Shown: positions 33,565 through 43,319 of the stretch, piece after piece | How the letters are laid out: every line of letters starts with the position of its first letter | How positions within the stretch are numbered: the first letter of the stretch is position 1 | Assembly (NCBI RefSeq): GCF_003202285.1 | Contig: NZ_MASW01000001.1 | Span: 1 to 64,000, forward strand | Length of the DNA: 64,000 nt | Direction of reading: 5' to 3' | Source: Prauserella muralis | GTDB taxonomy: Bacteria; Actinomycetota; Actinomycetes; Mycobacteriales; Pseudonocardiaceae | Position numbers and translations under genes: made by a program | Notes under the pieces: generated by a model | The model's database searches: none | What the model was told of the DNA's origin: nothing | The model's input: only the letters and a program-made list of their open reading frames with translations

Positions 33565-34482
33565 CTAACCCGCCCACAGCGTGCGCGCCGTGGCGAGCAG
33601 GCCCTCCCGTGCGCTCGGATGGCTCGGCCGCCAGCCGGTGGCCGAGCGCAGCCGGGCGTTGCTGACCCGCAGCGACCGGGTCAGCGACGTCAGCCGGTCG
33701 CCGAGCAGCAGCGCCGCCCTGCCCGGTGGCCGCAGCCACGGCGTCGCGCCCGCCGCCCGGGCCAGTGCGTCGGCGTACTCGCGCTTGGTGAGCGGTTCGT
33801 CGTCCACGACGTTGTACGTGCCCGCGGGTGCCTCAAGCACGGCGGCCACCGCCGTGGCCCCGTCCGCGACGTGGATCGAGGAGACGAACGTGTGCGGCGG
33901 GCCGATGCTCGCGGCCACGTGCCGCCTCGCCAGCGCCAGCAGTTGCTCGCTGTGCGCGGCGCCCGGTCCGAGGAACCAGCCGAACCGCAGGACGACGCCG
34001 GTGCCGCCGGCTTCGGTGAACCGGCGGGCACTCGCCTCGGCCGCGTGGTTGCCCACCGCGGCCGGGTACCGGTCGACCGGCGAGTCCTCGTCCACCCACT
34101 CCGCGCCGCCGTCCCGGTACAGCATGCTGACCGATTCCTGCACGACCCGGCCCACTCCGGCGGCCAGCGCGGCGTCGACGACGGTCGCCGAGCCCTCATG
34201 CCGGATCCGGTTGTTCGGCTCCCAGGCCCGGCGACTGAGGAACCTCACCATGGACGGCAACGACGACGCCAGGTTCACCACGGCATCGTGGCCCGCGAAG
34301 GCCTCGGTGAGCCCCTCGCGGTCGAACAGGGACACCGAGACCGGCTCCGCGCCCTGCTCCCGCAGCGCGGCGGCCTTGTCCGGGGTGCGGGCCAGCGCGG
34401 TCACGTCGTGGCCCCGCCGGAGCAGTTCCGGCACGACGTGGCGGCCGATAGCCCCGGTGCCGCCGGTGACGAAGACCCTCAT
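33565..34482 (-). CDS. NAD(P)-dependent SDR/epimerase-family protein
   Basis: A 305-residue atypical/extended SDR. Rossmann motif TGGTGAIGRH (6-15), LARTPDKAAAL, AVVNLASSLPS for the conserved strand, and QESVSMLYRDGG. The usual YxxxK is not clear; the AVGNHAAEASARRF region takes its place, so catalysis may differ or be lost. C-terminal part SIHVADGATAVAAVLEAPAGTYNVVDDEPLT is typical for NAD-dependent epimerases of unknown substrate. Downstream of, and on the same strand as, the small LuxR-type gene, 48 bp apart. Confidence 0.82.
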   Translation of the reverse strand: MRVFVTGGTGAIGRHVVPELLRRGHDVTALARTPDKAAALREQGAEPVSVSLFDREGLTEAFAGHDAVVNLASSLPSMVRFLSRRAWEPNNRIRHEGSATVVDAALAAGVGRVVQESVSMLYRDGGAEWVDEDSPVDRYPAAVGNHAAEASARRFTEAGGTGVVLRFGWFLGPGAAHSEQLLALARRHVAASIGPPHTFVSSIHVADGATAVAAVLEAPAGTYNVVDDEPLTKREYADALARAAGATPWLRPPGRAALLLGDRLTSLTRSLRVSNARLRSATGWRPSHPSAREGLLATARTLWAG

Positions 34483-34530
34483 GACCGGACGGTAACAGCC
34501 GCCGAACCGTGCGGTGCCGCCGTTTTCGCG

Positions 34531-34740
34531 TCACACCAGGCCCTGCCGGGCCGCCCAGACGACGGCTTCGATGGGGGTCCGGAATCCGAGCTGGTCGCAG
34601 ACGGCGCGCATCCGCCTGCGCACGGTCCGCTCGGACAGCCCCAGCCGGCGGGCGATCGCCTCGATCGGCAGGCCGCTGGCCAGCATCCGGAGGAGGACGA
34701 TGTCGTCCTCGCTCAGCGCCACGCCCTCTTTGGCAATCAC
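34531..34740 (-). CDS. Small single-domain LuxR-type HTH protein
   Basis: Only the C-terminal HTH of a LuxR protein is present: EDDIVLLRMLASGLPIEAIARRLGLSERTVRRRMRAVCDQLGFRTPIEAVVWAARQ. With GTG 34740 (7 nt behind AGGGAGAG) the protein has 69 residues. The longer frame upstream has no homology and runs through repeat-containing DNA. Stand-alone LuxR HTH proteins occur in actinobacteria as small regulators. The AT-richer intergenic region upstream holds repeated motifs that it may bind. Divergent from the SRPBCC-hydrolase operon, a likely target. Confidence 0.75.
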   Translation of the reverse strand: MIAKEGVALSEDDIVLLRMLASGLPIEAIARRLGLSERTVRRRMRAVCDQLGFRTPIEAVVWAARQGLV

Positions 34741-34773
34741 CACGCCGCTCTCCCTGGCTCGAGCTCGATAAAT

Positions 34774-34932
34774 CGTTTCAAACTCGCGCTTTCCAGTAGC
34801 CTGCGTCCTCGACCGCCCACTGTCAAGCTCCGATAGCCGACAGAAAGCACCGACAGTCTGAAGCGTTTCAAGCCGCGTGCAGCACATCGTTCGACCGACA
34901 ACCGATCGAGTCTTGACAAAAAAAGTTGTCGG
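34774..34932. promoter_or_regulatory. Repeat-rich divergent control region
   Basis: The 234-bp gap between the small HTH gene and the SRPBCC gene is less GC-rich than its surroundings. It contains CGTTTCAA twice (34774-34781, 34864-34871) and CCGACA three times (34837, 34850, 34895). The last, as CCGACAAC, forms an inverted pair with GTTGTCGG at 34925-34932. TTGACA at 34913-34918 could be a -35 element for the rightward operon, followed by an A-tract. Candidate operators for the adjacent HTH protein. Confidence 0.5.
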
Positions 34933-34974
34933 TAGCAGAGTGGGTTCCGTCAGCAGCTGAAGGAGAGGACGCAG

Positions 34975-35730
34975 ATGGGCCACTCATTCGAAAGCCGGGA
35001 CGAGGTCGAGGTTGCCGCGACCCCCGAGCAGGTGTGGGACGCGATCGCCACGGGCCCGGGCATCGACTCGTGGTTCATGGGGCGCAACGAGGTCGAGCCC
35101 GGGCAGGGCGGGACGGTGCGCACGTTCTTCGGCGGGTACACGCCGTCGTTCGCCGTCACCGCCTGGGAGCCAGGCAGGCGCCTCGCCTACGGCTCGCCCG
35201 AAGCCCCGGACGGGCGGTTCGTCGCCTTCGAGTTCCTCATCGAGGGCAGGGCGGGCGGCAGCACCGCCCTGCGCCTGGCGACGAGCGGCTTCATCCCCGG
35301 CGACGACTGGGCCGACGAGTTCGAGGCCATGACTAAGGGCAACGCACTGTTCTTCCACACCCTCGCCACCTACCTCAGCCACTTCGCGGGCCGCACGGCC
35401 ACTCCCGTCACCGCCTTCGGGCCGCCGGTCGCCGACTGGACCTCGGCCTGGACGGCGCTGCGGCGCGCGGTCGGCCTCGGCGACGACCCGGCGGTGGGCG
35501 ACACCGCTCGGTTCACTGTGGACGGCGAGCACATCGAGGGCCACGTCTACTCCGTGAACTCCCAGACCCTGGGCATCGTGGCACCCGGGGGCATGTACCG
35601 CTTCCTGCAGGGCTTCCACGGCCCGATGGTGGCAGGACACCACCTCTTTTCCACTGTGGACACCACGACCGCGGAGCGCGCCTGGCAGGCGTGGCTCATC
35701 GACACACTCTCCGGAAGGGACTCCCGATGA
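34975..35730 (+). CDS. SRPBCC/AHSA1-domain protein
   Basis: A 251-residue protein with an N-terminal START/AHSA1-type ligand-binding domain (about 1-150): FESRDEVEVAATPEQVWDAIATGPGIDSWFMG is the family start and TAWEPGRRLAYGSPE the central strand. The second part (about 150-245) resembles a shortened repeat of the fold. No catalytic motif; such proteins bind hydrophobic ligands. RBS AAGGAGAGG precedes the ATG. The stop overlaps the hydrolase start (ATGA). Confidence 0.85.
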   Translation: MGHSFESRDEVEVAATPEQVWDAIATGPGIDSWFMGRNEVEPGQGGTVRTFFGGYTPSFAVTAWEPGRRLAYGSPEAPDGRFVAFEFLIEGRAGGSTALRLATSGFIPGDDWADEFEAMTKGNALFFHTLATYLSHFAGRTATPVTAFGPPVADWTSAWTALRRAVGLGDDPAVGDTARFTVDGEHIEGHVYSVNSQTLGIVAPGGMYRFLQGFHGPMVAGHHLFSTVDTTTAERAWQAWLIDTLSGRDSR

Positions 35731-36521
35731 ACACCGTGACCTCCGCAGACGGCACCAGAATCGCCTACGACCGCATCGGGCAGGGCCCGGCGGTGGTCCT
35801 CGTCGACGGCGCCATGTGCTACCGGGGCCAGGGCCCGATGCCGGCCGTGGCCAGGGAACTCGCGAGCGAGTTCACCGTCTACACCTACGACCGCAGGGGC
35901 CGGGGCGACAGCGGCGACACCGGACCGTACTCCATCGAGCGGGAGATCGAGGACCTCGACGCGCTCATCAAGGAGGCAGGCGGCTCGGCGTCCGTGTTCG
36001 GCGCCTCCTCCGGTGCCGTGCTCGCGCTGGAGGCCGCCAACCACGGCCTGCCCGTGCGCAAGCTCGCCCTCTACGAGCCACCGTTCATCGTCGACGACAC
36101 GCGCACGCCGACGCCCGACGACTTCGACGAGCAGGTGGACACGGCGCTCGCGGAAGGCAAGCCGGGGGAGGCGGTGACGCTGTTCATGAAACTGGTGCAG
36201 GTGCCCGCGTTCGCGATCGTGCTGATGCGGCTGCTACCCGTGTGGCCCAAGCTCAAGCGCATCGCGCACACACTGCCCTACGACCTGGCGTTCGTGCAGG
36301 ACTTCCAGCGCGGAAAGCCGCTGCCCGCCGACCGGTGGACCTCGATCACCGCGCCGGTCCTCGTGGCCGACGGCGGCAAGAGCCCCGCGTGGATCCGCAA
36401 CGGCGCCAAGGGACTCGCGGACGTGCTGCCCACCGCGACGTACCGCACGGTGCCCGGACAGACCCACATGGTGAAGGCGAAGGTCCACGCGCCCGTGATC
36501 GCCGGGTTCTTTCGGGACTGA
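35727..36521 (+). CDS. Alpha/beta hydrolase
   Basis: A 264-residue hydrolase, ATG 35727 overlapping the SRPBCC stop. TRIAYDRIGQGPAVVLVDGAM covers the first strands, YTYDRRGRGDSGD is the conserved loop, the nucleophile elbow is VFGASSGAVLAL, and the last His is in VPGQTHMVKAK. Cytosolic. Together with the SRPBCC protein it forms a two-gene operon; a hydrolase plus ligand-binding partner suggests processing of a hydrophobic ester or lactone, but the substrate is unknown. Confidence 0.88.
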   Translation: MNTVTSADGTRIAYDRIGQGPAVVLVDGAMCYRGQGPMPAVARELASEFTVYTYDRRGRGDSGDTGPYSIEREIEDLDALIKEAGGSASVFGASSGAVLALEAANHGLPVRKLALYEPPFIVDDTRTPTPDDFDEQVDTALAEGKPGEAVTLFMKLVQVPAFAIVLMRLLPVWPKLKRIAHTLPYDLAFVQDFQRGKPLPADRWTSITAPVLVADGGKSPAWIRNGAKGLADVLPTATYRTVPGQTHMVKAKVHAPVIAGFFRD

Positions 36522-36553
36522 CCGCGCCGGAGCCGGCTCGCTAGGATCGCCCG

Positions 36554-38365
<1,812 letters not shown>

Positions 38366-38366
38366 C

Positions 38367-38454
38367 GCCCGCGAGTCCTGCACTCAGGCCCGCGAGTCCT
38401 GCACTCAGGCCCGCGAGTCCTGCACTCAGGCCCGCGAGTTCTGCGCTCGCGGGC
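38367..38454. repeat. Tandem 21-bp repeats ending in a hairpin
   Basis: GCCCGCGAGTCCTGCACTCAG occurs three times without interruption (38367-38387, 38388-38408, 38409-38429). A fourth, altered unit (38430-38454) forms a hairpin, GCCCGCGAG-TTCTGCG-CTCGCGGGC, with 9-bp arms. The array starts 1 bp after the recQ stop and ends 21 bp before the convergent glycerophosphodiesterase gene. Each unit also has a small GAGT/ACTC pair. Probably terminating, but the tandem copies suggest slippage or repeat expansion. Confidence 0.85.
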
Positions 38455-38475
38455 CCGGGTCGCACGTTCGCCCGG

Positions 38476-39330
38476 TCAGCGCTGTGTCAGCAACTGCGGA
38501 TAGTCGGTGATGATGCCGTCGACGCCCAGCCCGGCCATCGTGCGCAGGGCTCCCGGCTCGTTGACCGTCCACACGTTGATCTCCATGCCCAGCTCGTGGA
38601 TGCGGTCGACCAGTGCCCGGTCGGTGACCGTGTGCTGCGGGTTGACGGCGTCGGCCCACGTGCCCAGGGCCACCAGCTCGGCCTCGGTGGGCCGGTCGGC
38701 GTCGAGCAGCCCCACCGGAACCTCGGGCCGCAGCTGCGCGAACCGCCGCGCGTCCTCGACCAGGAACGACTGCACGCCCAGCTCGCCACTCGCGACGGCA
38801 CGCTCCAGGTAGCGGGGCACCGAACGGAGCTCGGCGTCCAGGTCCTCGGCGAGCCCGTCGTAGTGGGCGCACGGGCTGATCTCGGCGAGCAGTCCCGTCC
38901 TGCCACGCACCTGCTCGATGACCTCCCGGACGGTGATGATCGGTTCCCCCGCGTACCGCTCGTTGAACCACGATCCCGCGTCGAGCGTGCGCAGCTCGGC
39001 CCAGGTGAAGTCCGAGACCCGGTAGGACGCGCGTCCGGGGAAGCGCTGCTCGACGTCCGTGGTGCGCTCCAGCGTGCAGTCGTGGAAGTTCACGAGCCGC
39101 CCGTCCTTGCTGCGCTGCACGTCGATCTCGACGAAGTCGGCACGCTGCTTGATCGCGGTGCGGATGGCGGCCCGCGTGTTCTCGGGGGCGATGCCCGACG
39201 ATCCGCGGTGCGCGATGACCTCCACGCCGGCGGGGTCGGCGGCCGCGGCGGGCACGGCCGCCAGTCCGGCGGCGATCGGCAGGCTCAGCAGGCAGGCCAG
39301 GGCTCGGCGGGCAAGGACGGCAGTTCGCAT
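38476..39330 (-). CDS. Secreted glycerophosphodiester phosphodiesterase
   Basis: Hydrolyses glycerophosphodiesters to glycerol-3-phosphate and an alcohol. The 284-residue protein has a Sec signal peptide, MRTAVLARRALACLLSLPIA with an AxA-type site near residue 30 (PAAAADP). The GDPD TIM barrel starts with the metal and catalytic motif VIAHRGSSGIAPENT, then FVEIDVQRSKDGRLVNFHD with the second His and acid residues. It ends GVDGIITDYPQLL. Function is extracellular phosphate or glycerol scavenging. The start 21 codons downstream of the longest frame was chosen for the signal peptide. Confidence 0.93.
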   Translation of the reverse strand: MRTAVLARRALACLLSLPIAAGLAAVPAAAADPAGVEVIAHRGSSGIAPENTRAAIRTAIKQRADFVEIDVQRSKDGRLVNFHDCTLERTTDVEQRFPGRASYRVSDFTWAELRTLDAGSWFNERYAGEPIITVREVIEQVRGRTGLLAEISPCAHYDGLAEDLDAELRSVPRYLERAVASGELGVQSFLVEDARRFAQLRPEVPVGLLDADRPTEAELVALGTWADAVNPQHTVTDRALVDRIHELGMEINVWTVNEPGALRTMAGLGVDGIITDYPQLLTQR

Positions 39331-39433
39331 CGGGGACCTTCCACTCGAATCGGGACACCGGGTCCCGCCGAGCATGTCGGCGCCGGATGACACTCCGGCG
39401 AACGCGAGCCGTCGGGCCGCCGACGCGCCGGCG

Positions 39434-40054
39434 TCAGCTCCGGCCCGTGTGCCGGGTCCGCCTTCGCTTGACCAGCACCACGGTGGCGACCACGGCCACC
39501 AGCAGGCCGAGCACTATCCAGCTTCCCGCGCCCACGGCCTGCTCGATCTGCTGGGCGGCGGCGCCCGCCGCCATGCCGAGGGCCACGTGCAGCGCGCACC
39601 ATCCGGCCGCGCCGATCGCCACGGCAGGCAGGAACTTGCGCAGTGCGAGCCGGGACGCGCCCGCGGCGGCGGGCATGACCGCGCGCAGCAGCGGAAGGAA
39701 GATCCCGATCAGGACGGCGAAGGTGCCCCGCCTGCGCAGCACGTCCATCGACCGGTCCCAGCCGTTCGCGGCGTGGTTGCGGACCAGCCGGGTCTCGCGC
39801 AGCTTCGGGCCGAGCACCCTGCCGATGACGAAGCCGACCGAGTCGCCCGCCACCGCGCAGGCGGTGGTGACGCCCCACATGAGCAGGAACTCCGACGTGC
39901 TCGTCACCGTGGTGCCCAGGATGAACAGGCCGGTCTCGCCCGGTGCGATGAAGCCCAGCCCGACCGTGCACTCGCCGAAGACGAGCAGGCCCGCGGCGGC
40001 CAGCAGGGCCCCGGGCGGCAGGCTTCTCAGCCACTCGAGCAGATCCGTCACCAC
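39434..40054 (-). CDS. DedA-family membrane protein
   Basis: A 206-residue SNARE-associated/DedA protein, part of the undecaprenyl-phosphate and lipid flippase superfamily. Start is GTG, and the N-terminus is amphipathic. Motif GLGFIAPGETGLFILG and the second membrane-embedded element FLPLLRAVMPAAAGASRLALRKF are conserved, including the paired Arg residues. Four or five helices. It is followed by a basic tail, KRRRTRHTGRS. Upstream of the GDPD gene on the same strand, 103 bp apart. Confidence 0.92.
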   Translation of the reverse strand: MVTDLLEWLRSLPPGALLAAAGLLVFGECTVGLGFIAPGETGLFILGTTVTSTSEFLLMWGVTTACAVAGDSVGFVIGRVLGPKLRETRLVRNHAANGWDRSMDVLRRRGTFAVLIGIFLPLLRAVMPAAAGASRLALRKFLPAVAIGAAGWCALHVALGMAAGAAAQQIEQAVGAGSWIVLGLLVAVVATVVLVKRRRTRHTGRS

Positions 40055-40406
40055 GGTTGCGAATTCCCTTCAATTTCGGGGCCTCGGCGTCATCCTATCG
40101 TGCCATTCGTTCCGGGCTCCGCCCGTCACCGAATGCGCAGAAAACAAACGAAATGTGAACACCGGAGCATTTTCCGCACCGCGAACGGTGATACGTCAGG
40201 TGAACGAGTGGAAATGGTCGTCGCAGATCACCGAGTCACCCTGTGTCAAACCTCCTGGCATCGTGATGTGCGTCATCACTGGTCCGGGGGAACGCGGGCC
40301 GCGACTGACAACTCTTCACAACCGGCTCGAGGCGCGTAGCTTCGGCCGTGTCGCGCTTTTCGCACGACCGTGAAGTGAAAAACGAGTCGATTGGGGAACC
40401 ACAAAG
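40055..40406 (+). promoter_or_regulatory. 352-bp intergenic region with candidate promoter
   Basis: No gene is visible here. The region is AT-richer than its surroundings (for example GAAAACAAACGAAATG). TTCACA (40315-40320) and TAGCTT (40337-40342), 16 bp apart, could be the promoter of the small secreted protein, giving a leader of about 58 nt. GTGATG and CATCAC (40263-40279) form a small inverted repeat that could be an operator. Evidence is by eye only. Confidence 0.35.
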
Positions 40407-40709
40407 GTGTTGAAGAAGACTGCATTCGTCGCGACCGCCGCTGCTGGACTGATGATGCTCGGCTCGCCGGCGTTTGCCACCACTGGCGGCGACGACGGGC
40501 ACGGCGATGGCAGCGGTCAGGTCGGCCTGGTCAACGTCAACGACGTCCTCAACGACAACAACGTCGGCGTCTGCGACAACAAGGTCAACGTGCTGGGCGT
40601 GCAGGCCACCGACGCACTGAACGGCCTCGGCATCCCGCTGCTGTCCCCCGGCGGCGCGACCGAGGCGGAGTCCACCGCTCCGGACATCTGCGCCGTCCAG
40701 GGTCACTGA
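40407..40709 (+). CDS. Small secreted chaplin-like protein
   Basis: A 100-residue protein with a clear Sec signal peptide, VLKKTAFVATAAAGLMMLGSPAFA, cleaved about residue 24. The mature 76 residues are Gly/Asn/Asp/Val-rich: GLVNVNDVLNDNNVGVCDNKVNVLGVQA. The CxNxVNVLG element is reminiscent of the chaplin core (CGNxVNVIG) of surface-active amyloid proteins on aerial hyphae. Two cysteines (in GVCDN and DICAVQ) could form a disulfide. It lacks a sorting signal and is shorter than typical rodlins. Followed by a strong terminator and single-gene in layout. Similarity is weak and judged by eye. Confidence 0.6.
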   Translation: MLKKTAFVATAAAGLMMLGSPAFATTGGDDGHGDGSGQVGLVNVNDVLNDNNVGVCDNKVNVLGVQATDALNGLGIPLLSPGGATEAESTAPDICAVQGH

Positions 40710-40735
40710 TCCGGCAGCGCTTCGCACACACTCCC

Positions 40736-40775
40736 GCGAGTGCCCCCAAGGCCGCCCGGCCTTGGGGGCACTCGC
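40736..40775. terminator. Bidirectional terminator hairpin
   Basis: GCGAGTGCCCCCAAGGC (40736-40752) and its exact complement (40759-40775) form a 17-bp stem with a 6-nt CGCCCG loop between the convergent chaplin-like and cysQ genes. No U-run is present. Its AGTGCC core resembles motifs in the element at 55.6 kb. Confidence 0.75.
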
Positions 40776-40788
40776 CGTGACGGGGCCC

Positions 40789-41532
40789 TCAGGAGGCGTC
40801 GGCGATGGCGGCCAGCAGCGCGGTGGCCAGATCCGGCCGGCAGATCACCAGGTCGGGCAGGTAGGGATGGCTTTCGTTGTATCGCAGGGGGGAGCCGTCG
40901 ACGCGCGAGGCGTGCAGGCCTGCCGCGAGCACGACGCCGACGGGAGCCGCCGAATCCCACTCCCACTGCCCGCCCGCGTGGACGTAGGCGTCGGCCTCCC
41001 CGCGCAGGACCGCCATGGCCTTCGCCCCCGCGGAGCCCATCGGCACCAGGTCGGAATCCAGCGCCCGCGCCACACCGTCGGCGAACGCGGGCGGGCGGCT
41101 GTCGCTGACGAGGATGCGCGAGCGACCCCCGTGGTGCGGGCCGGGCTTGGCATCGTCGCTGGCGTAGACCGCGTCGAGCGCAGGCTGCGCCACCGCAGCG
41201 GCCGTGATGCCGCGACCGCGCTCCCACAGCGCCACGTGCACCGCCCAGTCCACCCGGCCGGGCATGCCGAACTCCCGGGTGCCGTCGAGCGGGTCGATGA
41301 TCCACACCCGCTCGGCGCCGAGCCGCGCCGGGTCGTCCGCGGACTCCTCGGACAGCACGGCGTCGCCGGGCCGCTCGGCCGCGAGCCGCTCCAGCAGCAG
41401 CGCGTTGGACTCCGCGTCGCCCCGCTTGCCGAGCGCTTTCGGGTCGTCGTCGCTCGCGCCGGCACGCACCCGGAGCAGGAGCTGTCCCGCTTCCTCGGCG
41501 AGCCGCGCTGCGATTCGTGCGTCGGTGCTCAC
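40789..41532 (-). CDS. cysQ: 3'(2'),5'-bisphosphate nucleotidase / inositol monophosphatase family
   Basis: A 247-residue lithium-sensitive phosphatase of the FIG superfamily. The first metal site is LSEES, then [15 protein letters not shown], the central DPxDGT motif. The second metal site is at [16 protein letters not shown], equivalent to WDxAA. Members recycle PAP from sulfate assimilation and sulfotransfer or hydrolyse inositol phosphates. A sulfotransferase-fold gene lies 2.6 kb away and would make PAP, but they are not in one operon. Confidence 0.9.
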   Translation of the reverse strand: MSTDARIAARLAEEAGQLLLRVRAGASDDDPKALGKRGDAESNALLLERLAAERPGDAVLSEESADDPARLGAERVWIIDPLDGTREFGMPGRVDWAVHVALWERGRGITAAAVAQPALDAVYASDDAKPGPHHGGRSRILVSDSRPPAFADGVARALDSDLVPMGSAGAKAMAVLRGEADAYVHAGGQWEWDSAAPVGVVLAAGLHASRVDGSPLRYNESHPYLPDLVICRPDLATALLAAIADAS

Positions 41533-41591
41533 CGGTCAAGCAAACCAAGCTGCGCCGCCACGGCCACCGCCGGGGGCATCGAGCACCGAAA

Positions 41592-41605
41592 TAGAACAAG
41601 TTCTT
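41592..41605. promoter_or_regulatory. KstR-like operator upstream of the SnoaL gene
   Basis: TAGAACAAGTTCTT has the inverted repeat AGAAC-AA-GTTCT. It fits the KstR consensus TNNAACNNGTTNNA at all fixed positions except the last base. It lies 34 bp before the ATG at 41640, in a divergent region with cysQ. KstR represses cholesterol catabolism genes in actinobacteria until a 3-oxo-cholestenoyl-CoA inducer binds. Confidence 0.65.
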
Positions 41606-41639
41606 GCCACGCGGAGGCTCTCGGCGGAAGCTGGACGCC

Positions 41640-42128
41640 ATGGACCTCACGGCACTGGAAGAGATCAAACGCGTCAAGCACCGCTACCTGCGCTGCGTCG
41701 ACCTCAAGCGCTGGGACGAGCTGGCCGACACGCTCACCCCCGACGCGACGGCCGGCTACGGCACGCCCACCTACGGCGACCCGCTGACCTTCACCGGCCG
41801 CGACGAGATCCTCGGTTTCCTGCGCGACAAGCTCGGCCCGGACATCATCACCGTGCACATGGCCGCCCAACCGGAGATCGATATCGACGGCGACACGGCG
41901 CAGGGCACCTGGTGCTTCGAGGACACGGTGATCGCCACCGAGCACCGCGTGGTCATCAAGGGCGCGGCGTTCTACGAGGACCGCTACCGGCGCTGCTCCG
42001 ACGGCGCGTGGCGGATCGCGCACACCGGCTACACGCGCACCTACGAGGCCATGCTCTCACTCGACGACCTGCCGAGCTTTCAGCTCACCGCCAACCGGTG
42101 GGCCTCCACGACGTTGACCAACGGATAG
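41640..42128 (+). CDS. SnoaL-like NTF2-fold protein
   Basis: A 162-residue alpha+beta barrel protein. LEEIKRVKHRYLRCVDLKRWDELADTLTPDATAGYG is a recognisable SnoaL_4-like start, with YRRCSDGAWRIAHTGYTRTYE as the C-terminal strands. Such proteins include ketosteroid isomerases, dehydratases and cyclases. An operator like that of KstR precedes it and a second one overlaps its stop codon, suggesting a part in steroid or sterol side-chain catabolism. Start ATG 41640 has GCGGAAG upstream. Confidence 0.85.
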   Translation: MDLTALEEIKRVKHRYLRCVDLKRWDELADTLTPDATAGYGTPTYGDPLTFTGRDEILGFLRDKLGPDIITVHMAAQPEIDIDGDTAQGTWCFEDTVIATEHRVVIKGAAFYEDRYRRCSDGAWRIAHTGYTRTYEAMLSLDDLPSFQLTANRWASTTLTNG

Positions 42129-42139
42129 AACACGTTCTA
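42126..42139. promoter_or_regulatory. KstR-like operator, full consensus match
   Basis: TAGAACACGTTCTA matches TNNAACNNGTTNNA exactly and includes the TAG stop of the SnoaL gene. It ends 10 bp before the GTG start of the next gene, where a bound repressor would cover the promoter or start region of the trio 42150-45258. Confidence 0.75.
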
Positions 42140-42149
42140 GTCTTGCGCG

Positions 42150-43319
42150 GTGCTCACTCAGCCGTTCGCCGACGCCGTGGTCGAGGCCGAGAAGGTCATC
42201 GCCGAGGCACCGCACATCAGCACCGAGCAGGACCTTCTCGAGGGCTACGACTACCTCGCGGGCAGCATCCGCGCCTCGCTGCAGCTGGCGTGGGCCTACG
42301 AGCGCGACTACCCGTACTTCACCCAGTCCACCGGCCCCTACACCAAGATGGGCCTCGACAATCCGGACGCGCTGTACTTCCACTCCTACCTGCGCGACAG
42401 CGCCGAGTACGTCGTCACGGGCACCCGGGGAACCACCCGCGACCTGAGCTTCCAGGTGTTGAACGGCGACTACTCGCCGGTCGAGGTGCCGGACAGTCTC
42501 ACCGCGTTCGACGACCGTGCGTTCGACATCGCCGGGGACGGCACGTTCGAGATCCGGTTCGGACCGGACGCGGCGAAGGCCGGCCCCGGCTACTTCGTGC
42601 TCGGCGAGGGCTCGGCGATGCTCGTCGTGCGCGAGGTGTACAGCGACTGGGGTCGCGAACGGCGGGGCACGCTGCGCATCCGGCGCGCCGACCGGGCGGG
42701 CACCGCACCGCCGCCCATCGGCAGGGACACGCTGGAGAAGCGCTTCGGCGTCGCGGGCAAGATCCTGCTCAGCAGGCTGCGGACGTTCCTGGCGTTCCCC
42801 GAGTGGTACTACCTGAAGCTGCCCGTGAACACCATGACCGAGCCGCGCAGGACCCCGGGCGGGCTGGCCACGCAGTTCTCCTCCGCAGGCCACTACGACC
42901 TGGCGGACGACCAGGCGATGATCGTCACCGTGCCGGCCTCGGACGCGCCGTACCAGGGCATCCAGCTCGGCAGCATGTGGTACATCTCGCTCGACTACGT
43001 CAACCACCAGACGAGCCTCACCGCCGACCAGGCCCGCGTCGACCCCGACGGCATGCTCCGGTTCGTCGTCAGCGAGCGCGACCCCGGCGTGGCCAACTGG
43101 CTGGAGCGGCTCGGCCACCGGCGCGGCTACGTGCAGATCCGCTGGCAGCGGCTCTCCCGCGACCTCACCTCCGAGGACGGCCCGCGCGTCGAGATCGTGA
43201 ACGTCGCCGACCTGCCCCGGCTGCTGCCGCACTACGACCACGCCCGCGTCACCGCCGACGAGTGGACGGCCCGCATCGCGGCCCGGCAGGAGGCCGTCGC
43301 CGACAGGATGCTCGGCTGA
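42150..43319 (+). CDS. DUF1214-like protein of the KstR-linked trio (Rv3531c-like)
   Basis: A 389-residue protein without signal peptide or membrane helix. Visible motifs: YERDYPYFTQSTGPYTKMGLDNPDALYF (about 50-77) and GTRGTTRDLSFQVLNGDY. The C-terminal half has a DUF1214-like region with GSMWYISLDYVNHQTSLTADQARVDPDG. The order with the following SDR and sulfotransferase-fold genes equals Rv3531c-Rv3530c-Rv3529c in the KstR regulon of M. tuberculosis. Biochemical role unknown. GTG start, stop overlapping the SDR start (TGATG). Confidence 0.85.
   Translation: MLTQPFADAVVEAEKVIAEAPHISTEQDLLEGYDYLAGSIRASLQLAWAYERDYPYFTQSTGPYTKMGLDNPDALYFHSYLRDSAEYVVTGTRGTTRDLSFQVLNGDYSPVEVPDSLTAFDDRAFDIAGDGTFEIRFGPDAAKAGPGYFVLGEGSAMLVVREVYSDWGRERRGTLRIRRADRAGTAPPPIGRDTLEKRFGVAGKILLSRLRTFLAFPEWYYLKLPVNTMTEPRRTPGGLATQFSSAGHYDLADDQAMIVTVPASDAPYQGIQLGSMWYISLDYVNHQTSLTADQARVDPDGMLRFVVSERDPGVANWLERLGHRRGYVQIRWQRLSRDLTSEDGPRVEIVNVADLPRLLPHYDHARVTADEWTARIAARQEAVADRMLG

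Noticed and set aside
34737-34919. Small minus-strand frame upstream of the LuxR-type HTH gene
   Set aside because: No homology, no ribosome site, and it runs through the repeat-rich control region.
35727-36521. Chloroperoxidase or lipase assignment for the hydrolase
   Set aside because: Only general alpha/beta-hydrolase motifs are visible; the substrate cannot be inferred.
38367-38454. CRISPR array
   Set aside because: Units are directly adjacent without spacers and no cas genes are present.
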